This document shows positions 1 to 8,175 of a stretch of DNA of 64,000 bases, one piece after another. A program made the position numbers and the translations under genes. The notes under the pieces are model-generated. The model saw only the letters and a list, made by a program, of their open reading frames with translations. It did not search any database and was not told the DNA's origin. Position 1 is the first letter of the stretch; every line of letters starts with the position of its first letter. The DNA is from Methanospirillum purgamenti (lineage in GTDB: Archaea > Halobacteriota > Methanomicrobia > Methanomicrobiales > Methanospirillaceae), in NCBI RefSeq assembly GCF_018502485.1, contig NZ_CP075546.1; one strand, 5' to 3'.

Positions 1-2
1 AT

Positions 3-461
3 ACTGCGGTTGGTAGCATCTATGTCGCACGTCGGATGAGAGCACTTCTTGCCGAAGGTAAACCGGTTTCTTTTGGAGGTGAAGGAAATGGTGGTCTCAT
101 TTATCCTGATCATCAGTTCTGCCGGGATGGTGGGATGACTGCTGCGATGATGGTTACCCTTCTTACCTCAAAAAAACAGCCTCTCTCCTCTCTCGTTGAT
201 GCACTCCCCCCTTCTATTATGCTTAAGCATAAATTTCATACCGGAAATGCAGAAAAAATTCTCGCTGCAGTGCAAGAAAAATTCTCAAGTGACTCCCTGA
301 ATCTGGTCGATGGGATCCGGATAGATAGAAAAGATGCCTGGGCTTTAATTCGACCTTCAGGCACTGAACCTTTGGTCCGGTTGTATGTGGAATCGCCTGA
401 ACAAGCCACAGCGAAGGCATTTGAGCAGGAGATATTATCCTGCATATCCTCTTTTATTTAA
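3..461 (+). CDS. Phosphoglucosamine mutase / phosphomannomutase, C-terminal part (5' end outside window)
   Basis: The reading frame is open from the first complete codon, so this is the 3' part of a gene that begins before the window; the ATG at 36 is internal. The product is an alpha-D-phosphohexomutase, which interconverts hexose 1- and 6-phosphates for UDP-GlcNAc or mannose sugar-nucleotide synthesis in the cytosol. The visible part holds the sugar-recognition segment (FGGEGNGGLIYPD) and, near the C-terminus, the phosphate-binding loop RPSGTEPLVRLYVES. Both are hallmarks of the archaeal GlmM/ManB family. The catalytic serine and metal loop lie upstream and cannot be checked, so GlmM and ManB cannot be told apart. 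It converges on the cas1-like gene. Confidence 0.9.
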   Translation, partial: TAVGSIYVARRMRALLAEGKPVSFGGEGNGGLIYPDHQFCRDGGMTAAMMVTLLTSKKQPLSSLVDALPPSIMLKHKFHTGNAEKILAAVQEKFSSDSLNLVDGIRIDRKDAWALIRPSGTEPLVRLYVESPEQATAKAFEQEILSCISSFI

Positions 462-644
462 TCTATTTTTATAAATATTGTTTAATAAATCAGTGCAAAT
501 TAATGCGGTATGTTTAAATATTAAACTTTATGATGCTATATATTAGAAGAGGTAAAATAATCTAATAATTATTAAAATAGAATTATTTAGTATGGCACAT
601 TTTGAATGATATCACTCAAATGAAAAATAGAACCAAAAATCGAG

Positions 645-1604
645 TTAAAAATGAATTTTCAGGGTAGGTGATCGGAGAATCGTAAATTGGGTTTCTCCCT
701 GTAATGCCTGAAGAAGATTTTGAATCTGTGAATCTATCAGATTTTGTTCAATTGATTCTGAAAAAAGAGTTATTAATTTTGTAATTATTTCCTCATGAAG
801 GATACATCGATCCCGAGTGAGCTCAAACCCTTTGGATGGAAACTCGTCAGATGCAAGAAATTCAATGGCCGGCTTATCAATCATCCCTGGTTTCCAGCAA
901 TTCATAAGATCCTGGATGAGGGCCTGGTCTCCTCGATTTAAAAATCCCGAAGATGGATTTAAATGCCCACCTATAACTGCCCGCATACATGCAGAGGATA
1001 ACATTCCATAACCAAAAGAAAGGATTGCATTAACAGGATCACGATACGGGCGGATTGTTCTTCGTTTAAAGTTATATGTCGGACTAATTATTCTGCTAAT
1101 GATCTCGTAATACATATCCCGAACCAGTTGATCAATCCGACGAAGTTCATCAATGAGCACCATATTCCCCAGTTCATTTAAATATCCCGATAAAATATCC
1201 AGTTCTCCAGAATAGAGAATGTCGGTGCCGAATTTTTCGGTATATTCTTCGATGGCAAAAATTCTCGATTTCATTGATCCAAAAGCACAGGTCAATGCAT
1301 ACGAATACGGTGCTGTCGTCTCCTGAAGATTCTGTATTTCTTTAAATGAAGTATAATCATAGGGGGCAATATATCCTACCGGATTACCGTCTGATTCACA
1401 AAATGAAATAAAAGTTCCCTCTTTCATGAGGGTTGAAATCGTTGAGGTCTGAATAGTATGCCCACCGATTAGCAGGAAATGAGATATATTACGAATAGGG
1501 ATCTCAGTTACATTCCCTCTATGAGAAATTATGATCTCAGTACGGTTTGATTTTATATGGGCTCCATACCCTCCCACTACTTTCCAGTTTACATTCATTG
1601 GCAC
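645..1604 (-). CDS. Solo Cas1-like protein with substituted metal-binding residues
   Basis: A 319-residue protein with the Cas1 fold pattern: a beta-rich N-terminal half, then an all-helical domain. The core signature is clear: RPYRDPVNAILSFGYG at about 185-200, GFLN at 220-223 and DLMNCWKP at 232-239, matching the family's RPPxDPVNALLSFGY, GFLH and DLMEEFRP. Cas1 normally binds metal through a Glu in the helix before DPVN, the His of GFLH and the acidic residue of DLME. Here these positions read Asp158, Asn223 and Asn235; only Asp232 is kept. The integrase is therefore probably weak or inactive (inference). No cas2, other cas gene or CRISPR array is in the window. It starts 17 bp after the VOC gene and probably shares its transcript. 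It may belong to the known Cas1-solo group of methanogens. Confidence 0.85.
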   Translation of the reverse strand: MPMNVNWKVVGGYGAHIKSNRTEIIISHRGNVTEIPIRNISHFLLIGGHTIQTSTISTLMKEGTFISFCESDGNPVGYIAPYDYTSFKEIQNLQETTAPYSYALTCAFGSMKSRIFAIEEYTEKFGTDILYSGELDILSGYLNELGNMVLIDELRRIDQLVRDMYYEIISRIISPTYNFKRRTIRPYRDPVNAILSFGYGMLSSACMRAVIGGHLNPSSGFLNRGDQALIQDLMNCWKPGMIDKPAIEFLASDEFPSKGFELTRDRCILHEEIITKLITLFSESIEQNLIDSQIQNLLQALQGETQFTILRSPTLKIHF

Positions 1605-1621
1605 TCAAAGGTTACGTTAAA

Positions 1622-2551
1622 TTATGACTCTGGGTAGTTCTCAATCCAATATCCGTCTGAATCCTGAAGATATGTAGATCCAGAATTTTCTATCAAATTT
1701 CCTGGGTTCATTCGAACATCTGTCTGGATAGAATGTTTCTCCCCTTTTATTGACAGACCAGTTAATGCAAAATGGTCTAATCCATAACCACCAGCCTGGA
1801 CAGGTGTTCCATCCGGACTGATCAGGCCATATAATAGAATGAGTCTTCTTCCTGATGAATCAGTAAGCCATATGAATCTTTTTCCTGGAATAGTAGTTTT
1901 TGAATCTGATGTAATCGAGAAACCATGTGTTTTAGTATAATATTGTGCAGACTTTTCCGGATAAGTTGCATGAAGTGTGATAGAATCAATTGATGTGATG
2001 CAAGATCCTTGAGAAGTATCTTCTGTTCCAGGTTTCAGCTCAATTACCCGTCCGTCTGGATCCTGAACATATATTGAGTGGATAAGATTGTCTTCGGTAA
2101 ACAGGGTTCCATCATAATTTTGATCACCCCATTGAAATGTGGCTTCTGCTTGGGCAAGATCCCATGCAAGTATTTCTGTATTTATTGATTGTGAAAGAGT
2201 ACATGAAAATCCAAATATTGTCTTACCATCAACTGATTTCGTCATTCCAGTTTCAGGATATCTTTTTTGAACCAATAAAATATCGTATTTACTTCCTGAT
2301 GATGCAAGAAGGGCAATATCAGTATACTGATCATGTAAAGCTCGCGGCGAAATTCCCTTAATAATCCCTTTTAATAATCCTTGTCCACCTGAAACCGCTT
2401 TTCCTACGAATCGACCGCTCGCTGATAATGTTCCGAGGTTTACTGGACCGAAAACCTCCATCTGCAGTATATTCTGGTAAAAACGAATACTTTGCTCAAG
2501 GCTTGTTACATGTAATGCTATATGGTCAAGTGATATCATATCATTATTCAT
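1622..2551 (-). CDS. VOC (glyoxalase/extradiol dioxygenase fold) protein, two-domain
   Basis: A 309-residue protein built from two vicinal-oxygen-chelate modules. The first starts at DHIALHVTSLEQSIRFYQNIL and ends near DPDGRVIELKPG; the second starts at SIDSITLHATYPEKSAQYY and ends near DSDGYWIENYPES. The His near each module start and the Glu near each end are the usual metal ligands of glyoxalases and ring-cleaving dioxygenases. The general layout resembles ring-cleaving dioxygenase-like VOC proteins, but the substrate cannot be read from the sequence. It lies between pgk (65 bp upstream) and the cas1-like gene (17 bp downstream), all leftward, so co-transcription is likely. A methylglyoxal role next to a glycolytic gene is attractive but unproven. 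Confidence 0.75.
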   Translation of the reverse strand: MNNDMISLDHIALHVTSLEQSIRFYQNILQMEVFGPVNLGTLSASGRFVGKAVSGGQGLLKGIIKGISPRALHDQYTDIALLASSGSKYDILLVQKRYPETGMTKSVDGKTIFGFSCTLSQSINTEILAWDLAQAEATFQWGDQNYDGTLFTEDNLIHSIYVQDPDGRVIELKPGTEDTSQGSCITSIDSITLHATYPEKSAQYYTKTHGFSITSDSKTTIPGKRFIWLTDSSGRRLILLYGLISPDGTPVQAGGYGLDHFALTGLSIKGEKHSIQTDVRMNPGNLIENSGSTYLQDSDGYWIENYPES

Positions 2552-2616
2552 AGATTAGGTATTCTACTAAGGTGGTCAACAACAGAGAAAAATAAGTTTG
2601 CTTTTTTACTTGATAA

Positions 2617-3843
2617 TCAGGCAAACCTTTCAGAACTTTTTTCAAGAGCAGCAATGGCCGGAAGTTTTTTTCCGGTTAAAAATTCGATACAGGCACCACC
2701 ACCTGTGGATATATGGGTAAATCTAGAATCATATCCCATTTTTTCAATGACCGCAGCTGTATGCCCACCCCCGACGACAGAAAATTCTGCTTCAGCAGCA
2801 GCTTTAATTATTTCATAGGTTCCGAATGAGTAATCAGATTCTTCAAATAATCCGGCAGGACCGTTCAGGACTACGGTACGGGATGAGCGGATGAGATCAA
2901 GACATGGGATCAATCCTTCAGAGCCGAGATCTAATATCGGGCAATCAGCGGGAATATCCCGAACATGCATTTCAACACGAACGCCATCTTTCTTTATCGC
3001 TACATGTTCAGGAACAACGATCTTATCATTAAACTGTGATAAAATTGAACGTGCAATTTCAATCTGTCCGGTATATCCTAATTGTTCAATAAGATCCATT
3101 GATGGTTTTCCAATATCAAAATCTTTGGCAGCGAGGAAGATATTTGCAACCACGCCGACTGCAAGAACATAATCAGCGATACCATTTAAAAGGACATGAC
3201 GGGCAACATCAATAGAATCGTCAACCTTCGTTCCCCCTAAGATAAATGTCACCGGACGAGGAGCGCCTTGGAATACGCGTGATAGATTTTCAACTTCACG
3301 TTCCATTAAAAGGCCGGCAATTGCAGGAAGGACTTCAGGAAGACCGACAATTGTAGGCTGAGATCGGTGAGCGGTTCCGAATGCATCATTGATGAAGATA
3401 TCTCCCATTCTGGCCAGGTTTCTAATCAGCACCGTCTTTGCTGATTCCTCTCCGGATAGTTTGAGGTTTTCTTCAGCATTAAACCGTACATTTTCCAGCA
3501 TAATGACATCGCCGATGTTTGCCTTTTTTATGAATTCCTGTGCATATGATCCAAAGATATCATCAATAAATCTGACCGGTTTTCCAAGTAATTCTGAAAG
3601 CCTCTGAGCATGGGCATACAGGGAGGTAAAATCCTTTTTTCCTGGTCTGCTTTGATGGGTGATGATAACCGTTTTTGCTTTATCAAGTGCCTTTATGGTA
3701 TAGAGATGTTCCCGAAAGCGCTTGTCATCAAGGATTACTCCTGCCTGAGGATCAATAGGAGAATTAAAATCAACCCTCAGAAGGACCGTTTTTCCAGAAA
3801 CATCAACATCCGATAATCCCTTAATTTTTGAATATATGCCCAT
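2617..3843 (-). CDS. pgk: Phosphoglycerate kinase
   Basis: Interconverts 1,3-bisphosphoglycerate + ADP and 3-phosphoglycerate + ATP, in gluconeogenesis or glycolysis. The sequence shows the N-terminal substrate loop LLRVDFNSP, a DDKRF segment, the basic segment THQSRPGKK, the nucleotide-side GGTKVDD motif, and the C-terminal VVGGGHTAAV / STGGGACIEFL glycine-rich loops. The open frame reaches 3879, but the ATG at 3843 (MGIYSKI) is preceded by GGAGAT at good spacing, giving 408 residues, a normal archaeal length. It is the first gene of the leftward unit pgk - VOC - cas1-like. All expected motifs are present. Confidence 0.96.
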   Translation of the reverse strand: MGIYSKIKGLSDVDVSGKTVLLRVDFNSPIDPQAGVILDDKRFREHLYTIKALDKAKTVIITHQSRPGKKDFTSLYAHAQRLSELLGKPVRFIDDIFGSYAQEFIKKANIGDVIMLENVRFNAEENLKLSGEESAKTVLIRNLARMGDIFINDAFGTAHRSQPTIVGLPEVLPAIAGLLMEREVENLSRVFQGAPRPVTFILGGTKVDDSIDVARHVLLNGIADYVLAVGVVANIFLAAKDFDIGKPSMDLIEQLGYTGQIEIARSILSQFNDKIVVPEHVAIKKDGVRVEMHVRDIPADCPILDLGSEGLIPCLDLIRSSRTVVLNGPAGLFEESDYSFGTYEIIKAAAEAEFSVVGGGHTAAVIEKMGYDSRFTHISTGGGACIEFLTGKKLPAIAALEKSSERFA

Positions 3844-3996
3844 AGATATCTCCGGTTTAGTATATCTCGGAAAAATCACAGCTCATTTTCAGCTGGAAGT
3901 ACATAAAATCCTGTCATGATCTGATTTAATTAAATCGATTATTTTGTTTCAGTGTGTGTGATGAAACTGGAAAAAGAGATGAATAGATATTTACAA

Positions 3997-5235
3997 TCAA
4001 ACCTCCCAATTCAACAACCATTTCCACATTGGCATAATCTGAATCACCCCTTCAGGAACCCGAACTGCTCCCTCCTGGCTCATAGTAATCACCATCCCCC
4101 AGTCAAGGCCATACTGCTTCATAGCTTCCTGCAAACCATCATATTCCCGCTCCCTGTTCATATCAGTTAATTCTGAGCAGACTTGATACAGAGCATTCAC
4201 CTTGCCATTCTGGATGATAACAAAATCACATTCCTTAGCAGAAAAATGGTAATAGACATCAAAACCACGGCGTTTTAACTCTATCAGTACCAGATTCTCC
4301 AGGAGTATTTCTTGATCCCCGGATATCCTGAATGCAATCTGGTTTCTCATACCGGTATCGACCGCATAGATCTTTTTCCCGGTTCCATACTGTTTCTTCA
4401 GGGATGGATCATACCGATGAACTTCAGTTATCAGATGGGTATCTGTTAGAATATGGATGTAATCCCTAACCGTCATGGGACTTTTCATTCCGAGCAATGA
4501 GGTCAGGGATCGGTAATGGACTTCGGTTCCAATGTTTGTGAGAAGAAATTGTGCCAGTCTGACAAACCCGGCACCGTCCCTGATATTCCACCTGGCGATA
4601 CAGTCCTGGTACAGGATCGTTTCATATATTGTTCTGGTATGCTCGGCATCCCACATTCTTACGTATTCCGGAAATCCTCCTTCTTCCAGATAGCGGTCCA
4701 TATGTGACAGGATGGCAATCTGGTTTTCAGACTCCGTGCTTATCTCTATCGCATGCCAGGTGAGGTACTCGGCAAATGAAAATGGATAGAGCTCAATATT
4801 GGCCCAAATCTCCTGTGGTGATTTATCTGAATGAGATGTTATGGTGCCGTGTGAAACAGTGCTGAAAATTTTATACCCAGCATTATGTAATTGTCTGATT
4901 GTCTCTCCGCATCCGGGCAGGTTCTGGATTTCATCAAGAAGGAGGATCTTGATTCCTGGTTTTCGTTTTTCCAGAAGAAGTAATCTGGTAGTCAAGTCTG
5001 ATAATCCATGAAAGCGTATGTCGGCAAGGTTCAGATAATGATAGGCTTGAAAATGAGATGCAATCTGCCGAAGCAGGGTTGTTTTTCCACATCTCCGGAC
5101 ACCGGAAATAGTGATCACCTGGTTATGGTAAAGGTATTTGGAGAGGTTGATGGACCGGGGTGTTCCGGGATCTTTCCGTGCAAATGATTTCACCTGATCC
5201 TGAATGATACGATCAAGCTGATGAATAGTAATCAT
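3997..5235 (-). CDS. AAA ATPase with DUF4143-type C-terminus
   Basis: A 412-residue P-loop ATPase of the widespread archaeal AAA_14/DUF4143 family. Walker A is GVRRCGKTTLL (about residues 44-54) and Walker B is ILLLDEIQNLPG (about 97-108). The C-terminal half has the family's DUF4143 pattern, ending in a nuclease-like segment (GFDVYYHFSAKECDFVI) with E and D positions resembling a PD-(D/E)XK core. These proteins are common orphan genes in archaea and anaerobic bacteria, often close to mobile or toxin-antitoxin genes; their role is unknown. It stands alone between pgk and a long AT-rich accessory stretch. No partner gene is adjacent. Confidence 0.85.
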   Translation of the reverse strand: MITIHQLDRIIQDQVKSFARKDPGTPRSINLSKYLYHNQVITISGVRRCGKTTLLRQIASHFQAYHYLNLADIRFHGLSDLTTRLLLLEKRKPGIKILLLDEIQNLPGCGETIRQLHNAGYKIFSTVSHGTITSHSDKSPQEIWANIELYPFSFAEYLTWHAIEISTESENQIAILSHMDRYLEEGGFPEYVRMWDAEHTRTIYETILYQDCIARWNIRDGAGFVRLAQFLLTNIGTEVHYRSLTSLLGMKSPMTVRDYIHILTDTHLITEVHRYDPSLKKQYGTGKKIYAVDTGMRNQIAFRISGDQEILLENLVLIELKRRGFDVYYHFSAKECDFVIIQNGKVNALYQVCSELTDMNREREYDGLQEAMKQYGLDWGMVITMSQEGAVRVPEGVIQIMPMWKWLLNWEV

Positions 5236-5730
5236 ATGTATAATAGTGTTATTTATTTTTTAATAATTTGTATTTTAGTAAAATACGTTAAACGATATTT
5301 GTTTTTTGAATATAACTCAATCTTCGTGATGTTGATGTAAGTAAAAATGAGTTCATTATCGAATTTTCGAGATTAGCGTATAAATGGGCGTAGTTATCTC
5401 GTTTGATTGCCCTACTTCTCTATGGTTACAGAAATTAATAAGAATTGAGGTATCGTATTTTGATTAATTGTAGGGCTATAATATCCGAGTGAATAAAATA
5501 TGAATATATCTTAAATTTTTGAGATACTGGTGATGGCGAGCATTTGTGGGTTTTCTCACAAGAAATCTAATCTTAAGTATTAAAAAAAATATTGTCTGGA
5601 TGAATTCATTTAAGTTTAAAAATAAATAAGTAAATCCGATATTTATTAGTAATAGTGGAAAATTACCCGCCTATATCAAACATTGTTTTTTAAAATGCTG
5701 GGGTTTATATACAGCAAATCAAGTCATATT

Positions 5731-5778
5731 CATCTGGACAGAGAGCATTTCTCAAATTTGCGGATTTGCTCTTTTTTT
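5731..5778 (+). ncRNA. Candidate small RNA with T-run terminator
   Basis: A TATA-like box TTTATATA at 5704-5711 is followed about 27 bp later by a short segment that can close as GAGCA...TGCTC (5753-5757 with 5768-5772) and runs straight into eight Ts. This arrangement of promoter, hairpin and T-stretch without an open frame could give a transcript of roughly 45-50 nt. It is a pattern-based guess; the hairpin is short and the region is AT-rich, so chance is a real alternative. Confidence 0.25.
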
Positions 5779-5915
5779 TAAGTAATGTCGATTTTATGGG
5801 AATATTAAGTAATTTTAACAAATTCTATGCGGTTTTTAATTCCTCCTTACACCTTCATTATCTTATTTATTCGATATGGTCTGAAATTGTAGAGTATTTG
5901 GGTTTATCCTGGATT

Positions 5916-5962
5916 TTTCACATTCAAAAAGAGAATTAAGGGTTACACTACTGAATGTGAAA
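5916..5962. repeat. 11-bp inverted repeat
   Basis: TTTCACATTCA at 5916-5926 is the exact reverse complement of TGAATGTGAAA at 5952-5962, with 25 bp between. It lies about 60 bp beyond the 3' end of the broken PKD gene and could be that gene's old terminator hairpin or part of a decayed element. Confidence 0.45.
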
Positions 5963-6022
5963 TGATTTTCCGTTGTGATGAGCGAAGAGGAAAAATAGCA
6001 TTAATCCGAAAAAAAAAAGAAT

Positions 6023-6640
6023 TTATTCTATTACTCTTATCATCTCATTCATCATACTCGTTCCTCCAGAATTATTGTTATATGCACGTAATGAGACTGA
6101 GTAAATTCCTGGTCGGGTATAGTTGTGTAATAGATTCCTGAATGATGAAGTTTGGCCATCTCCAAATTGCTAATACCACATAGTAGGCTCACCCAATGAT
6201 TCATCGAAAAACTCAACTCTTAATGGGAGTTTTCCGGTAAATGGGGTGGCATTGAACATTAAACCTGATGAGGGTTGGCATCACCTAGCGTTTGTATAGA
6301 GTGATCTGAAGTGATGTTCGTAAAGGTATAGGATTTATTTCCTCCTTTTGATTGTTCGTCAACAATTATATCAAGTAAATCAGCGCCGGGTTTTGATTGG
6401 GTAATGAATGTCTGATTCGATTCTTCTGGGTATGTTTTGTAACCGGAAGGATAACTGATAGTCCATTTATCGCTGTTGAATTGATATAGTATCCGGCTTC
6501 GTTATAGGTGTTGGTGTTACCGTTGGCGTCGGGTTAACATTAGTTATTGGAAACCCGTTGATCAATGTCCCCATTTGTCCATCCGGATTTGTCACGGTAA
6601 CATTCCACAAACCCGGTGCTGCACCGGTAATTGAAGAAAA
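6023..6640 (-). pseudogene. Decayed surface-protein gene (TIG - repeat - PKD)
   Basis: No continuous frame exists, but the minus strand carries pieces of a secreted multidomain protein. From 5' to 3': a TIG-like stretch (TGAAPGLWNVTVTNPDGQ) from about 6640, a Thr/Pro linker (NPTPTVTPTP), a repeat like those in the 33.9-kb protein (KSYTFTNITSDHSI), and a PKD domain (FTGKLPLRVEFFDES...FGDGQTSS...YSVSLRAYNN) that ends at a TAA at 6023-6025. There are frame changes after the linker and after the repeat. A TAG also sits in the PKD core where the family has Trp (WY-stop-QFGDG). It is clearly a pseudogene and no start region is visible. Confidence 0.8.
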
Positions 6641-6644
6641 GTAA

Positions 6645-6986
6645 TTAATCCTTTTGAATTATTACAGAAACCTGTTCTTTGAATTTTGGAGTTTGCTCAT
6701 GTATTATGATCCATAATGTATCTGTGTCAACTCCAAAATATCTATGAATTACGATGTTCCTTACTCCGACAATTTTCGACTAGGGTATTTCTGGATATTT
6801 TTTGCGAATTTCAAGTTGTATTTGAGATACTGCCTCTCCAATTATCTCAACGTTTCTGACAACAGCATCAATTGTCTTTTGATCTCCTAAAAAACCTTCT
6901 TTCGAGTATTGACCTATATAAGCGGATATCCTGTTTGATGCTTCAATTATGTCATCAAATATTAGTATAATATCACGCTTTGACAT
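6645..6986 (-). pseudogene. HepT-like HEPN toxin, truncated by an amber codon
   Basis: The frame from ATG 6986 (GAGG nine bases upstream; an ATG at 6995 is also possible) encodes the N-terminal part of a HepT/DUF86 protein and stops at a TAG at 6780-6782. Translation in the same frame beyond the TAG continues as a normal HepT C-terminus: SKIVGVRNIVIHRYFGVD..., ending at a TAA at 6645-6647. The family usually has Trp at the stop position (IPW...), so a TGG to TAG change explains it. The catalytic RNxxxH motif of HEPN RNases (RNIVIH) lies after the stop, so the short product should be inactive. It overlaps the end of the mntA-like antitoxin gene, the standard pairing. Confidence 0.85.
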
Positions 6987-7323
6987 ATACTGCATCCTCT
7001 AAAATTTGTGAGTAGAGCCGTTTTCGCTGCACGACTCCCGCTTTTAAAATGAGATCAATCTTTATACCCAGAAGTTTTTCTAATTCATCCCTGAGATCCA
7101 CGACTTCCCAACCTATTGGTTTTGTAAAATCAACCATTATATCCAAGTCGCTTTCTTCTGTCTGTTCGCCTCTGGCAAATGAACCAATGATACTGATCTC
7201 GTTGATATTGTATTTTTCCTGAAGGGATTGGTAATTTTTGTTTAATAATGCCACGATTCTTTTAAGTTCTTCCTTTCGATCAATGTTTTTTTCTGTGTTT
7301 TCATAGAAATAATTGGAATTCAT
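6973..7323 (-). CDS. MntA-like minimal nucleotidyltransferase antitoxin
   Basis: A 116-residue minimal nucleotidyltransferase. The motif GSFARGEQTEESDLD fits the family's GS-x10-DxD pattern, in which the two Asp bind metal; a third acidic residue lies in KIDLI near the C-terminus. In characterised MNT/HEPN pairs the nucleotidyltransferase transfers AMP to the HEPN partner and silences it. The open frame also has TTG codons up to 7335, but the ATG at 7323 is the better start. It overlaps the start of the hepT-like gene by about 14 bp. Since that toxin is truncated, this antitoxin may now be an orphan. Confidence 0.85.
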   Translation of the reverse strand: MNSNYFYENTEKNIDRKEELKRIVALLNKNYQSLQEKYNINEISIIGSFARGEQTEESDLDIMVDFTKPIGWEVVDLRDELEKLLGIKIDLILKAGVVQRKRLYSQILEDAVYVKA

Positions 7324-7420
7324 GAGATTCAACAATGCTAGGTGTTTAGTGTTTAGGTTATATGATTTTGAAAGTCTTTAATTGCTACCCCAAACTTGTA
7401 ATAAGTCTATATATACTATG

Positions 7421-7735
7421 TCATGAGGTGCGGATCATCATATTTACGTTATTTTCTCGCTCCATCTCATCAAGCAGATATTTCAACGTGATCTCCATCT
7501 CTGTGTTTCTAATGATAGTCTCAACCGAATCTTCAAAGGCTGCTGCTGTATCATCGATTACCGGGGTGTTACCGATAACTCTGTATCCACGGTCTGCTAT
7601 ATCTTTTCTGACTGTGTTCGATTCAATCTCCGGAACCATAAATTCATGATTTTTTAAATCTTGAAGGTGATATCCGGGTTTTCCCAGACAGAAAATGCAG
7701 CTGCCTTCACACCAATTGAACCTTTAATCACATTC
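7421..7735 (-). pseudogene. Partial decayed copy of atpD (A-ATPase subunit D)
   Basis: This stretch resembles the middle of the real atpD gene (8558-9187). The minus strand reads GSIGVKAAAFSV, then a TAA and a frame slip, then VPEIESNTVRKDIADRGYRVIG and DDTAAAFEDSVETII, each close to the intact protein. The end joins LLDE to MERE, which in the real gene are separated by about 27 residues, as if a deletion had occurred between the similar LLDEIE and RLDEME stretches. The copy has no start region and is interrupted, so it is a non-functional duplication. It is separated from its parent by vapBC. Confidence 0.85.
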
Positions 7736-7782
7736 AACGTGTATCCCCCATGATGGGATACCATGCTCACTTCATAAGATTT

Positions 7783-8175
7783 TTATGGATATCCGATTCG
7801 CTGGATATTCATCTTGTCAAAGTGTTTATCCCCTGATAATACCGTAAGATCGTGAACCTGTGCCGTAGCTCCAATACATGCATCAGCCCATGAAATACCT
7901 GGTTTTTTAATCATCCCTGCCACAAGGGAGATGCTCTCATCAAAAGGGAGAGTCTTCATTCTGGAATTTAATATTTGCCCTATTCTTTGTTCTGCGATAG
8001 TATGTCCCTCTTGCAGAGTGTACAAATACATAATTTCCGTGAGTACAACTGTTGGAATAAACCCAGAACATTCGTTATCATCAACTGCTCTCATATATTC
8101 TCTTACAATTTCCCATCCTGGTTGTCGTTCGAAAAGTGTGATGAATGCATGTGTGTCGAAAAGAAGATCTGGCAT
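7783..8175 (-). CDS. vapC: VapC-family PIN-domain toxin
   Basis: A 130-residue PIN-domain protein, the usual size for VapC RNases, which cleave specific RNAs such as tRNAs. The four acidic positions are visible: Asp in LLFDTHAF near the N-terminus, Glu in VLTEIMYLY, Asp in SWADACIGA and Asp in LSGDKHFDKM. Its start codon overlaps the vapB stop by one base (TAATG), showing translational coupling with the antitoxin. The target RNA cannot be predicted. It lies between the atpD fragment and the intact ATPase operon. Confidence 0.9.
   Translation of the reverse strand: MPDLLFDTHAFITLFERQPGWEIVREYMRAVDDNECSGFIPTVVLTEIMYLYTLQEGHTIAEQRIGQILNSRMKTLPFDESISLVAGMIKKPGISWADACIGATAQVHDLTVLSGDKHFDKMNIQRIGYP

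Larger units (their letters stand above)
5236..6022. other. Gene-poor AT-rich intergenic region
   Basis: About 790 bp without a convincing open frame on either strand. It is strongly AT-rich, as expected for archaeal accessory DNA. It contains a TATA-like box with a short GC-containing hairpin and a T-run (5704-5778) and an 11-bp inverted repeat (5916-5926 with 5952-5962), listed separately. No tRNA, CRISPR repeat or IS end is seen in the rest. Confidence 0.6.

Noticed and set aside
645..5235. A CRISPR array to go with the Cas1-like gene
   Set aside because: No regularly spaced direct repeats were seen here or elsewhere in the window.
6150..6782. TAG codons in the PKD fragment and HepT-like gene as pyrrolysine codons
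   Set aside because: No pyrrolysine genes or methylamine methyltransferases are in the window, the PKD fragment also has frame changes, and both sites replace Trp; ordinary nonsense mutation is simpler.
7362..7649. 95-residue plus-strand frame next to the MNT/HEPN genes
   Set aside because: It overlaps the decayed atpD copy in antisense and mirrors the shadow frame over the real atpD.
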